From Siphonodentalium dalli (Eukaryota > Mollusca > Scaphopoda > Gadilida > Siphonodentaliidae): a stretch of 64,000 nt of DNA. Of the stretch, positions 45,956 through 58,209 are shown piece by piece. Numbering within the stretch: the first letter of the stretch is position 1; each line of letters opens with the position of its first letter. The notes beneath the pieces were generated by a model. The model did no database searches. It was not told where the DNA came from and was given only the letters and a program-made list of their open reading frames with translations. The stretch spans positions 233,184,961 through 233,248,960 of the forward strand of contig CP136066.1 of the NCBI GenBank assembly GCA_032622095.1. Reading direction: 5' to 3'. The translations under genes were made by a program, and so were the position numbers.

Positions 45956-46128
45956 TTTTTGGGATTTGTGGGATTCGAACCCCGGTCCTATAAAAGGTTC
46001 AACTTGGATATGCAGACATGCATGCATTTTATTACTACGCAAACTTTCAATTTCCAAGATGTCACTGGAATATCTTGTCTGCAATATTTCAAATTTCCAA
46101 GAGCTACTCTTATTAGAATGGCTATTAA

Positions 46129-46417
46129 CCCTTTATGGAGCCCCAGACAGAGAGAGCAATGCACTGATGACTGTCGTCTGCTTGGATCCCCATGAGGCTC
46201 CATACGGTTGGCGCGTTTACCCGACCATACACTATCAAGCGCTGCCAGCGTAAACATTTTAAAATGTCAGGTCATGTATGGCAGCGTTAACATTTTGAAG
46301 AAAATATTTTAAAGACCGTTTTTAAAGAGCGTTAAAGATCCGTTATGTTGTCGAATGTAAGTTATGTACCGAGCGTGCATGGTGTGTAGAAATTTACCTT
46401 GCGAGGGGCTTAAATGG
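46129..46417. mobile_element. Candidate family D MITE, TTAA-flanked
   Basis: TTAA at 46125-46128 and 46418-46421. Ends ccctttatggagcccc and, reverse complemented, ccatttaagcccc are imperfect inverted copies. The interior includes gagccccagaca and gtcgtctgct segments shared with the middle of family B. Confidence 0.55.
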
Positions 46418-46799
46418 TTAATGTCTCCAGGCAGACTCATTGTGCGATTAAAGTGGTGAGAGACACACATAGCTACATCATAGTAATCATGATGGTCACT
46501 GAACTGCACCAAAGTAAGGTAGCACGCCTATTGCGACATCGCAACTGTGGTACGTCTAGTGCCAGCCAATCATCCGTTCCGCACCATCATGCAACATTAA
46601 TATGTGGGGGCACATTCACGATGACATTTTCCAGAATCATCTGACAATTCGCATACTGATACGTCACAGGTCACGTGTATGACGTCAACGTAGTTAAAAA
46701 ACTCGAATGCCGTGAAGTAGAAGATGACGTGAGTGTTGGAATATGCATATATACCAGTGCTGTGGCCGACGCCACACCTGAAAGAAAACAATAATGTAC

Positions 46800-48310
46800 T
46801 TCAACGAAATTGCTTTGACATGTATATACGTTTTGCAACACTGACCACATGTATATACATTTTACAGCACTGCCCACATGTATATACGTTTTACATAACT
46901 GACCACACATATATAGGTTTTACAGTACTGACTACATGTATATACGATTCACAGTAATGACTGCGCGTATATACGTTGTATAGTACTGACTACATGTATA
47001 TACGATTTACAGCAATCACACATATACGTTTTGTAGTACTGACCACACGTTTAAAATTTTACAGTAATGACCCGTATATGCGTTTTACAGTACTGACTAC
47101 TCGTATATACGTTTTACAGCATTGGCAACACGTAATACGTTTTACAGTACTCACTAAAAGTATAAAGGTCTTAAGCACTCACTACACGTATATATGTTTT
47201 ACAGTACTAACTACACTTATATACGTTTGATAGTAATTACTGCGCGTATTTACTTTTTATAGTACTATACGTATATATGTCTTTACAGTACTGACTACAC
47301 GTATAGAGGTTACACAGTACTGATTACACGTATATATGTTTTACAGTACTGACTATACGTATAGAGGTTATACAGTACTGATTACACGTATAGAGGTTTT
47401 ACAGTACTGACAACACGTATAGAGGTTTTACAGTACTGATTACATGTATAGACGTTACACAGTACAGCCTACACGCATAGAAGTTTTACAGTCCTGGCTA
47501 CACGTATATATGTTTTACAGTACTGACTACACGTATAGAGGTTACACAGTACTGACTACACGTATCTACTTTGTATAGTACTGACACGTATATATGTTTT
47601 ACAGTAATGATTACGCGTTTATACATGTTGCAGTACTGACTAGACGTATATATGTTTTACAGTACTGACTACACGTATAGAGGTTTCACAGTACTGATTA
47701 CACGTGTAGAGGTTTTACAATACTGACACGTATAGATGTTTTACAGTACTGACTACACGTATAGAGGTTCTACAGTACTGACTACACGTATAGAGGTTTT
47801 ACAGTACTGACACGTATATAGGTTTTACAGTACTGACTACTCGTATGGAGGTTTTACAGTACTGACTACACGTATAGGGGTTTTACAGTACTGACTACAC
47901 GTATATACGTTTTACTGTAATGGCTACACGTATTTACTTTGTATAGTATGTTTTACAGTACTGACTACACGTATATAGGTTTTATAGTACTGACTACACG
48001 TATAAAGGTTTTACAGTAATGATTACGCGTGTATACATGTTGCAGTACTGATTGCACGTATATACGTTTTACAGTACTGATCACACGTGTAGAGGTTTTA
48101 CAGTACTGACTACACGTATAGATGTTTTACAGTACTGACTAGACGTATATATGTTTTACAATACTGACTACAAGTATAGAGGTTTTACAGTACTGTCTAC
48201 ACGTGTAGAGGTTTTACAGTACTGACTACAAGTAAAGAGGTTTTACAGTAATAATTACGCGTATATACATGCTGCAGTACTGATTGCACGTATATACGTT
48301 TTACGTACTG
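46800..48310. repeat. Satellite 4: degenerate about 28-bp unit, about 50 copies
   Basis: The unit is close to ttttacagtactgactacac, then gtatatacg. Frequent substitutions and small indels make this array much older or less homogenised than satellites 1-3. Confidence 0.9.
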
Positions 48311-48392
48311 AATAAAAGACTCAGCAGCTATAATGACATTTCAGAAATGAAGATATCATCCAGACAAAAGTTCTTTGAATCAAAAAAATATA

Positions 48393-48820
48393 TTAAAGGC
48401 ATAGTCCTGTTATTTTCAAGTAGCATAAGTTTGCCAAATGTTATAAAGTCACATTCACTTTAAAGGAACGGGTGGACTTCGCGGTGGGTATGCTGTTAAA
48501 ATAGTCACACCAGTTAAAACTGCTATAACGTAAGAATATTAAAATTTATTTGTTTTGCCAATCATAAATATCGCAAAATGGTATGTTATTGTCAAGTTCG
48601 CTATTTAAACAAAAGCCAGGCTCTGTAACATAGCATAACTTTTGTTTGCATAACAAGCGTACGAACGTGACAATGACATAATATTTACGCGATATTTATA
48701 TTTGGTATAAGAACAAGATATGTCTGTATTTTAATATTCTTTCTGTTTATGGCGGTTTTAACGGCTGTGGCTATTTTAACAGCAAAACCCATTACGAAGG
48801 CCATTTGCGCCTTTAATTAA
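48393..48820. mobile_element. Candidate fold-back element
   Basis: TTAAaggc at 48393 and gcctTTAA at about 48809-48816 face each other. Inner inverted segments at 48495-48520 and 48755-48780 match at about 22 of 26 positions. Non-coding. The superfamily is uncertain. Confidence 0.4.
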
Positions 48821-49099
48821 CTTTTCACAGTTTGTTGATTTGGGATTCACATATAATATTTACTCTTTCGATTTATTTGATGATGGTTCACTGAATTGAA
48901 TGTCACTTGACTATACAATTTGGCAATTCTTTCGCAATTAACCTGACTATGCTATTAGCCATCTCTATACTAAATATATTTATTGACGAGCATACATGTA
49001 GGAAATGTTCAGATAATAAGACCAACAAACGACCTTTGTCGAACTAATTTTCAGAACATTTCCCACCAAATAAGACGAATTTTTCTGAAATGGTATGTC

Positions 49100-49345
49100 A
49101 TTGATAAGTGTGTAATTCTTGTTTAACTTTAATTAACACGCCATTGGTAATTGTGTACACCCTGTTTAACTTTAACTAATCCGCCATTGATAAGTGTGTG
49201 CATCTTGTTTAACTTAAACTAACCGCCATTGATAATTGTATATAGTCTTGTTTAACATTAGCTAACCCATCATTGATAAGTATAGAGTCGTGTTTAACTT
49301 TAACTAACCCGCCATTGATAAGTGTGTAGGTCTTGTTTAGATGTG
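49100..49345. repeat. About 43-bp tandem repeat spanning the ZP exon end and its donor site
   Basis: The attgataa segment recurs at 49100, 49143, 49186, 49228, 49272 and 49314. The unit at 49314 contains the 3' end of the ZP exon and the GTTAGT donor. The others are copies of that exon/intron border placed within the intron. Confidence 0.85.
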
Positions 49346-49715
49346 CAGATGCGTCCGGTACAGCGAGACACTTTCCGAGAACGATTTTAAGCCCGTCCGA
49401 TATCGGGTATGTAACCTGCACGTAGTACTTTTGTCCGATAGACACCGAGGACATATTCATGGAGTTTCCACCCAGCGGCCAGTTGAGAGACGAGTCGTTG
49501 TATATATGGACGGTAGCAGCAAAGTCCCCAGCTCCGATCACAGTATGAGGTTGGTCAGGGACAGCGTGCGATATGAAGTCGAAATGTGGGTGCATCTCGC
49601 GTTGAAAAGTACATTCCAACCCAGCAGTCCAAGCATCTCCGGTCACAATATCGCCAGACGGATCCCGCTTCTGATAAGCCAGGTAGTTGTTGAATTTCAC
49701 TGTTTCATTGCCAAC
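49309..49715 (-). CDS. ZP-domain protein, exon carrying end of ZP-N and start of ZP-C
   Basis: Minus-strand exon of 407 bp with acceptor TTCGCAACAG and donor GTTAGT. It opens with GNETVKFNNYLAYQKR, the strand after the third ZP-N cysteine, and has GLECTFQRE (fourth ZP-N cysteine). A ZP-C segment follows: FAATVHIYNDSS, GQKYYVQVTY, then KCLAVPD and YTLING. ZP domains are extracellular polymerisation modules. The exon starts in phase 0, matching the end of the exon at 58210-58418. Its last two bases leave a split Gly codon, and the family usually continues with Cys, which must be on a further exon I could not find. Sequence from 49209 to 49308 in the same frame is intronic repeat. Confidence 0.8.
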
Positions 49716-49856
49716 CTGTTGCGAATGAAATAATTAGTAGAATATGTACACCACCTAATGGAAATATAGAAAAACATAGTGCGGCGAGGTCCGATGAGTG
49801 TTATGATCCCGGGCCAGAGAAGGCTTTAACCCTTTACCCAACAGAACGGCCCTGTG

Positions 49857-49923
49857 CCAATGCATTCTCTTATATATGCGAGTCGACCATAGGTCGCCTC
49901 GCATATATAAGAGAATGCATTGG
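49857..49923. repeat. 67-bp palindrome, copy 15
   Basis: Left member of the pair. Confidence 0.95.
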
Positions 49924-49993
49924 CTTAACACATTAAAAATTATAAAATTGTTAAAGAATGTAAGAAAAAATGGTAAAAAAAGATTTTTTTAGG

Positions 49994-50060
49994 CCAATGC
50001 ATTCTCTTATATATGCGAGGCGACCTATGGTCGACTCGCATATATAAGAGAATGCATTGG
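49994..50060. repeat. 67-bp palindrome, copy 16
   Basis: Right, inverted member of the pair. Confidence 0.95.
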
Positions 50061-50604
50061 CACAGGGCATAACTGTAACTATCACAATGTGGTCAAGGAG
50101 CCGGTTCCAATGATATCCATATTTGTATGGTTCTATTGAGACAGACCGAAGATATTTTAGGCTGTTGAAGCTTTATTTGGCCGGTTTTGGCCGGTTTGTT
50201 GGGTAAAGGGTTATTTCATTAGGTTTCTGGTGCTGACCTAATGGATAACGATTGACTGGAGTGTCTTGACTTGAAACACATTTTATTTACAAAATATACC
50301 GTTTACGAAGCCCCTCTCCCGATACAATATACGGATGGAATCAAGATGACGGTATAAACGTATTTAGATGGTGATACATACTATAATTTGTATTGCCTTC
50401 CAGAGGTTGTGGAAATTTGTATTTAAAACAATGTCGTACAATGCTAAACGGCTGCGTGCGAAATATCATCAAACCACTACAGTAATTATGTGTTCGTTGC
50501 CACAATCGTATTATAATTGTAACATTTATGTATTTATACATATTTATCTATACCATATGCTGTGTTTATAATCAGGCATCTGATATGATTTCCGCGATAA
50601 GCCC

Positions 50605-51795
50605 TTGAACATTATAATTGACATTGAAAAAGCGCTGTGGTCGTATTCAACGAGACACGCTATCAACATGAATCAAACAATCACAGGACATGGTTCCTCG
50701 GATCGAGATATTTTATGGAGACTACCGAATGTCGCTACCTTGGCATCATCCAGCACAAATTCACACATATTACATGTCGAGCAGAAGATATAGCAAATAC
50801 CATGCAAAACATACTTCTCAATAGCTGGTAGGAAAAGTCTCAAGCTATGCAGCCCACTCACGATGTAAAAAATATCTTCAGAGCATCGTTCTACCAAAAG
50901 CTTTATATGGTGCAGAACTTCTCAACACACCGAGCAAAGAAGCAATGTATACTATCGAAAAATCATTCCGAACCTGCTCAAAACAAATGCAAAATCTTCC
51001 TCGCAGAGCAAGCACAAACCTATCCAACGGACTTCTTGGACTTCTACCTGTAAAACATCAGCTACATGTTCGGAAACTTTTATTTCTGGGAGACCTCATT
51101 CATTTACCTACGATACACGACACCCCTCTCAGAATATTCCTGTACAAAATAATTTATATCAACTAAAACTGTTCATTCTTCCAGCAACAGGCTTTGCTGC
51201 TGACATCACTGACATCATTCAATTGTACAATCTCGAGTCGTACTTGAGCAATTTTCTCGAGGAAGGATGTTTTCCGACTAAACCCTGCTGGAAAGGTATC
51301 GTCAAAACATCTGTGCGTATTCATTACTCTGATGAATGAATAACATCAGTCTCCGATGACACACAGCTACGCCGTCTACTCTCGACCCACAGCGACCTCC
51401 TCTCATCCTGGAGAATCTGGAGACTCCTTGTTGAGAACCCACAGCAGTAAGCAGAATTGAGTAACAAAACAACGTTCAAAACAACTCTGTGTGCTCAGCA
51501 TGTAGAGCAATTTATAACGACGAGATGGAGCACATAACAAATCCGTGTACCTCCCCGGCAATGGTTCAACTACGTTACATCTTCTGGTGTGGTATCTTGG
51601 ACCATTACCGAATCGATGTCTTCGTGTTCATGGATTCCCTGGAACCAAATTGTCTTCACGAATTCTTTCTAGGGGGCACTGCTTTTGACGCACCACCGGT
51701 CGTAGAACTCTGTTGGGGCAAACTTTTGATATTCGCGGCACGTTTTCTCCTCCGGGCTTGTCGGTTCATCAAACAAATTGTACAAGAAAACTAAG
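50605..51795 (+). pseudogene. 3' fragment of a LINE related to LINE B
   Basis: Translations such as VVFNETRYQHE, then TWFLGSRYF and CRYLGIIQHK match the arrangement in LINE B (TVFNESKTT, NWFLGTHR, CVTHLGIPI). Later pieces (GLLGLLPVKHQLHVRKLLFL; IFWCGILDHYRIDVFVFMDS; FFLGG) are thumb/C-terminal-like. Multiple stops and frame changes. It lies in the ZP intron and is probably a 5'-truncated insertion of the same clade. Confidence 0.65.
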
Positions 51796-51834
51796 ATGCA
51801 TGCATCAGGTCGCCCGTGAACTATCTACCATAGA

Positions 51835-52725
51835 ATTGTTGTAGCTATCGATTATACATTTTGGAACACCTGTCTGTATGTATGTGTGTATGTATGCATG
51901 CATGTGTGTATGTGTTATAGACTCTAACACTGCTCGAACGATCCGACTCGGATTTGGTATTTAACGTGTCAACTTGACCTCGCTCATAGGCATGTTTCTG
52001 GACCTTGACCGATCCGACTAAAACTTTGTGTGTAGGACTACTTCGATCCCGGGAGCAATATGGACGGGTCCAATTTCACGTCGGACCATGTCATCGAACG
52101 TGCTGATATAGGCATGTTTCTGGACCAATTGAACAATAGTTTGGCCAGACGCTGTATATACTGGGTACTGTCCAGATGGAGGCGATCACAAAAAAATCCC
52201 TAAATAGCCCGAACGAAATCGAGTACATCAGCTAGTCTAATATATATTTTGGACATTTGTCTGTATGTTTGTCTGTTAGCTATGGCCGGGAAAACTGCCG
52301 GACAAATTTGACGAAATTTGATACCTAGGGGAAATTATTTCCAGGGAGTATTTTGGACGGGTCAAATCTTGATCCCGACCTGACTTTGACATTCAAACAG
52401 ATCAATTCAAGGTCAAATCTGGTAAAACGGAAGGATTTCAACGAAATTTGATACCTACCGTTACTTTTGTCCCAGGAGTGTTTCGGATGGGTCAAATCAT
52501 GACCCCGACCTGATCTTGACATTCAAAATTGTCAATTAAAGATCAAATCGGGTAAAGCCGGGCGGATTTCGACGGGTACTTTTGTCGGGCACTTTTGTCC
52601 GGGTCAAATCGTGACCCCGACACGACCTTCACCTTTAAAATAGTCAATTCAAGGTTAAATCGCGCAATTCTCCGAAAATCAGAGAGGAACATCCCGGACG
52701 AAGTCGGGTCCACCAGCTACTATTA
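51835..52725. mobile_element. Candidate non-autonomous Helitron-like element(s) with internal tandem units
   Basis: Two ends with similar layout: gcccgaacgaaatcgagtac then atcagctagt (52205-52240), and a hairpin cccggacgaagtcggg then tccaccagctac (about 52693-52720). A short GC hairpin followed by a CTAG-type end is Helitron-like. Between them, three units of about 120 bp repeat gacgaaatttgatacct, gggtcaaatc, gaccccgacctga and caattcaaggtcaaatc. Such internal tandem arrays occur in non-autonomous Helitrons and Helentrons. No Rep/helicase is present. Confidence 0.45.
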
Positions 52726-52974
52726 TATATTTCTAGATTTAGTTACAAACTAGATACCTGTATATTGTACAAAGAAATGTTTGACAAATATATCTATATC
52801 AATATTACCATACGGGTCATTAAAATAGATACGACAAAACAAATTTTGAAGGGTGCATGTAACACGTAAATTTTTATATTTCAAATGATGTCAGGAATGC
52901 GGAAAGTTGAAGTACCTACGTAATACTGGCTATCCGCATGAAGAGATATACATGTATATAAAAAAAAACCAAAA

Positions 52975-53490
52975 TAGAAGATGACTGCTGGCGACAATGT
53001 TTTCCAAAAACATTCAAAGCATTCGATAGCTCCCATCTAGTTTTCAGCCCGAAGATCAATATGCAGTTTGATGACTATCAGATGAGGGATATGTCTGTAC
53101 AGTTGCTAAACAATTCAGTCATGCAAAAGAGTAAGATACCAAATTGCTGCCTGTGGTAACGTTTTTTAACGAAATTCGGGAAAATTAGATTACTGTCACC
53201 CTGGTTATCCAGAAGATCATTGTGGAATATGGTGACGATCGAACAAGGGGTGTCGTCTGTAGGATCAACCAAATTATTTAGCCATAAAAATAGTAAAATT
53301 CAAGATCACCGCTGGCAGTGATGTCTTCACAAGGAAAGTTTGAGAACAAAATATGGCTCACATCTAGCGGTGACCCAAAATATCCACATGAGAAAAAGTT
53401 CTCCAATAAAAGCTGGCTGCAGGGTGCGCCAATTGATTCAAATTTGAAATTTAGCAGGGTGTACTGCTGGTGGCCATGTGTTCCCCGCAA
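52975..53490. repeat. Dispersed aagatggctgc repeat, degenerate
   Basis: Decayed units with gaagatgactgctgg, ccatctag, gatgactatcagatgag and cagtcatgcaaaagag. The frame at 53318-53680 runs over this and is not supported as a gene. Another decayed unit lies at 54118-54260. Confidence 0.55.
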
Positions 53491-54274
53491 ATTTGATAGA
53501 CTGATGGACAAAACCACTGAATCCGATGAATCAATATACATGTATACATGGATTCATTTATATGCATTGTTATACACAGTACTGGTATATAAAGGTACTG
53601 AAAGTAACTATATTACTAGTATACACAAAATAAACCATATATCATGGCTATGGGTTCTAATATCCGAACATGACAGCTGAGAACTTGGTGTGAATTGAAG
53701 AGTGGTGGCGTCTCAAGTATATCTAACCCTCCACGTTAGAAACATGCCATTAAATGGCATAAGTATAATCTAGCTTGATGACAGAAGTGATCCATAAAAC
53801 CCCCCTTAATTCAACCAGGTCCTCGCGTGCGATGTATGGTCGATCACATGATGATCTAGGGGGGAATTAGAATTGTTGTATAAAAACAGCACTACATGTA
53901 AATATAAAATAAAATAGTGCTACATCTTATTACAGATTATTGCCACATATAATCAGTGACTATACATACAGTCTGACAAAATAAATTTCAGTGACACTCT
54001 ATCCGAAGAGGGGAATAATTTCATCTGTTGCAGTCAATGGAGCAATTATGAATCTGGAAAGGTGAAATTTCTAAGTAATACTAGATATCGACATGACGCG
54101 ATAACATATAACGTAAATGCAATATGGCCGCTGGCGACCATTTTTTCCTATGAAATTGAAAAAATATTTGATAGCTCTCATCTGATAGATCAATATCAAG
54201 ATAAATATGAAGTTTGGTGATGATCGGATGAGTGAAGTGGACTGTGGTCTGTGCTAAACGGTTTAGTAATGCTT

Positions 54275-54612
54275 AAAAAGATTCTTACCTTAATATTTTT
54301 ATGTTCACTTTATAAACTCCACTGAGTCATCTTTGTCATGTATTGAATTTGATATCTTTTGTTAACAGTTTATAAATAATGTATGTCTCATGTTTGTTAT
54401 TTTAATTTATGTGTTTATTATCATTAAATCAAGTTGCATTCCTTAAAAAGATTCTTACCTCAATGTTTTATGTTCACATTATAAACTCCACTGAGTCATC
54501 TTTGTCATGTATTGAATTTGATATCTTTTGTTAACAGTTTATAAATTAGGTATGTCTCGTGTTCGTTATTATATTGTATGTGTTTATTATCATTAAATAA
54601 AGTTATCATTTA
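54275..54612. repeat. Tandem duplication, about 168-bp unit x2
   Basis: Both copies begin ttaaaaagattcttacct and run through gagtcatctttgtcatgtat to tttattatcattaaat, with small differences. Confidence 0.9.
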
Positions 54613-54714
54613 AAAAAAATATATTCACGTCCTCAGTTATTATTTCACAAAAAAGCTCAAATACCCCAAAACACAATAGTTTAGAGTCGCCAATTAGTTA
54701 ATCCGATTATGCAT

Positions 54715-55260
54715 TAACACTAAGCACATAAGCCGCTTAACCTTTTAAATGGGGCCGACCGTTTACACTTCATAGAATGAAAGAACGAAAAGTTGAATAA
54801 AATCAACAAATTTGTGAATTTAAGAACAATTCAAACGCTAATGTTGTCCATGTCATAACCCGGACAAATGTACTATATTTCAGTCTTGTCCATTTATAAA
54901 CAATGAAGATAATGCGACATCAAGTCCGCTCACACCTTTTATTTTGGAGCCGGTCGCATACACTTTATAGTGTGTTTCAGAACGAAAAAAAAAAAAAAAA
55001 ATCAACAAATTTGTAAATTTAAAAACAATTCAAACGTTGTTGTATTCCATGTCCCAGCCCTGAACATATACGCCAAATTTCAATAATATTCATTGAGAAA
55101 CAACGGACCAAACGCTATATAACACTCCGTATACACCTTTTATTCCGAGCCGGACTCAGCCTCGGATACATTTTATAGTGTGTACCGAATTGGCACACGT
55201 CGACTGGGGCGAGTTGGCCCTGGGGCGATTAGTCCGATTCCGGCACCTTTTATAATTTAC
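54715..55260. repeat. Degenerate about 195-bp tandem repeat, about 3 units
   Basis: Each unit has an accttttat segment, a gagccgg or gggccgacc segment, cactttatagtgtgt and, in two units, aaatcaacaaatttgt then acaattcaaacg. Confidence 0.7.
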
Positions 55261-56357
55261 AGTATGTACCCGTTTACGCGTAGTTTACTTTAGAAAGTTC
55301 CGCAATTAATACCGTAAATAGAGCGACTGTATTTGACAGAGAATGCCTCTGTTATTGATTATCAAGATGCTATACATTAAAAACGACAAATTCACATGCT
55401 CGTTTAAGCGCAGTAGTCTATTTTCCCATGTTAAAGGACATCCACAAATACTAAATAACGCTAACCTACTGCAAATGTTTTACACGACAACTGTTAACAT
55501 ATTTGGGCTGAATTCATCTGATGCGGTATTATTCCTCAAAATAAACAACAAAACCATCGTTACTTGGAAATGTAGTTTGGGCTAACATTTACATAAATCC
55601 TCCACATCATTTATCCGACACACACGTCAGATGAAAAACAGCCATCAGAGAAACGCCCAAATTGGGCGAAATAAAATTACGGAATTCGCGTTCTCCGATG
55701 AAAGATTATTTGTTTTGTGACAGTAACCACGAGCGTGTGAGAATGAAATAAGACAAATACATTTATCACTCTTTCACGAAGCCACTTGAGTGTGAGATAT
55801 ACATCATACTATTTGTATCTCTTTAACTATCTTCTTTTTCTCTCTTTCTCTATGCCCTCCCTCTCTCTGCACTCAGTGTCATTCCAGCCCTATCCATCTC
55901 TCATCTATATTCTCTCTTCGCCTCTGCTTGAATGGCAAATTTGTACAATACGATACGCAATGTACATATCCTAATTTATTGTATATAATGTGTTATCGGA
56001 TCTAGATACTTATGAATACTGTGTAACACTATGTATGCTCTTCAGTAATGGAGGTAATAAACACATATGCGCCATTTGAGTGTGACAAATTAGTTTTCAT
56101 ACACGCACATTCGCTTACGCTGACTGAAGTTTTTATAAAACAAAAGCTAAATTACCTTATCTTCTTCGTTTTAGTTTCTATGTCATCCATAACTGACTTC
56201 CTCGTCCACAATATTTTATTTGCCACACATATACTACTATAATAATTAGGTACATGCTATCATCAAACCACAGCTTAATGTACAGTTATGTACACTGGAT
56301 CAGAGCTTAAAGCATATCAATTACCGCTGCAATCATCGTACTATATTTATTACATTC

Positions 56358-56421
<64 letters not shown>

Positions 56422-57080
56422 CAAATTGAAGTGTCGGAAGCACTTCTAAGTGTATTCAACAGTAATAAATATATGTACATGTATAACCATTGAGGGGTCG
56501 AATCGCTTAGTCGTTGCAATATATTGATGTGATGTAAAATAGTATCATATGTTTTGGGGACGAGATATCAGGTATACCAAGTGGGGTGTCTGAGGCCAAA
56601 TAATCACCAAGGCCACGAAAGTCAGTATATGACTTAAAACTCACACACTCATTTGCATATCATATACGAGTGGTTATGGGTGTTCGGACAATGTGTGGTG
56701 AACCAGTGGTCTTTCGAATATTTATTAGTGTATACGCTGACTGCTCATGCTGGCCAATGTGAAACTTTGCTGAACGGCCATTAAAACCTACTATGCAATT
56801 TGTTTGGCCTTCTCAACGCTGGTCTGATAGAGAGCGGTTGGCAACCGTGCGTGTGATATCGTAACACAATCTGCAGTTGCCACATTTCAGCACGGGCTGA
56901 ATGCAAGTTATCATTAATCAGGAAAAAGTACCATATTGTCCGTCACCTCATACTTATGGTCGGGCTTCCCCACGTTCATAATCCAGTCCGCAAGTTAAGA
57001 GAGTGGTTAACCGTTGTACTGCTGATTGACAGCATGCATTTGAGATATATTTTTATTATTATTTTTTTGTTATCTATACG
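55261..57080. other. Intronic non-coding DNA, (TA)n tract
   Basis: (TA)n at about 56358-56421 and a CT-rich stretch at 55820-55920. No exon-like segment with splice sites and domain match was found. Confidence 0.5.
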
Positions 57081-57084
57081 GGCA

Positions 57085-57710
57085 AGAGACCACGACACCC
57101 GGGCTGACCATGGTTGTTGGGCCCGGTGTGAGAAGATATTGAAATTTGAACAAGAAAATCGCAAATCCTAGCATCCAGACTGGCCTCAACTGAAGCTTCC
57201 TATAGTGTTGCAAATTTCAAACCTCATATTCCTCCTGAGATCAGAATATTCTCCAACTGATGACCATTTCAGTCCACAAGTTTGACCAAATGTGGTAAAA
57301 TATTGTTATACTTATCAGCATTTTGTATTGTCACGGATGAGAGACAATGACACAGCGGGCCGACCATGGTTCGGTCCGGTGTGCGAAAATTTTGTAATCT
57401 GAACAAGAAAATCTCAAAATCGTAGCATCTAGGCTAGCCTCAAGCATTCCTAGAGTTGGAAATTTCAAACCTGACACCCACTTAGGTTGGAAAATTTACA
57501 ACTGATGACAATTCCAATGACATGTCATGTTGACCAAATGTATGACAATATTGTTTTCTTAAATTAACTAGCAGTTTTGACTGGCTATGGGGGAGGGACC
57601 AGGACACAAGCTTTCCAAGTGATGGAAAATTCCAGCCTGTCGCCCCCCGGAGGTTAGAAAATTTCCAACTGATGACCATTTCAGTCCAAAATTTGTAACC
57701 CCCCCCCAAG
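57085..57710. repeat. Degenerate about 255-bp tandem repeat, 2.5 units
   Basis: Units begin gagaccacgacacc (57086), gagacaatgacaca (about 57342) and ggaccaggacacaa (about 57596) and share tgaccatggtt, gaacaagaaaatc and ccaactgatgaccattt. Confidence 0.8.
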
Positions 57711-58209
57711 AAATTGTTTGAAAATCGAACTACAAGAACATTTTCAACCTATTGTTGGTATGAAAACTCTAACTAATGTTTTGGCAGGTATGAAATTTCC
57801 AACTGTTTTGACCAAAGTTTGGGGGTGAGACACCCCAACCCCCATGTCGCCACGTATCTGCCTATTGGTCTGAATTAGTGTGAAAACCTATGAAAACCAC
57901 TCTCAAATTGAGGCCCGTTGTGCTATTGTTGTGGGGGGAGGACAACATCGTTTTACTTCTGGCAACATGGTGGGGCACATGGAGATATAATATATGGTGT
58001 CTCTTTGTGAATCCCTCGGTTCAAATCGACATACAAATATTAAAACTTCTCCTGATGATTGTATCAGATTCTGGATAAAATAAAGATTAGGATAGTGTTA
58101 AATTTAAGATTTAGCTGGATAGAACCAGAGAAACTCTTGGTTGAAAACTGTCATACAATGTTTGCCCGGATTTATGCAAAACACGCGTTGGGCCCTTAAT
58201 TAAACTAAC

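Larger units (their letters stand above)
49830..50210. mobile_element. Family A MITE inside the ZP gene intron
   Basis: CCCTTTACCCAACA at 49830 and TGTTGGGTAAAGGG ending at 50210. TTAA on the left (49826-49829), TTAT on the right (one change). Inverted relative to the copy at 8342. Confidence 0.88.

Noticed and set aside
45958-45996. tRNA B-box-like gggttcgaatccc on the minus strand
   Set aside because: No A box or cloverleaf could be made upstream. At most a decayed tRNA or SINE end.
45858-46253. 131-codon ORF
   Set aside because: Runs across the end of the 82-bp array and a MITE. No conserved feature.
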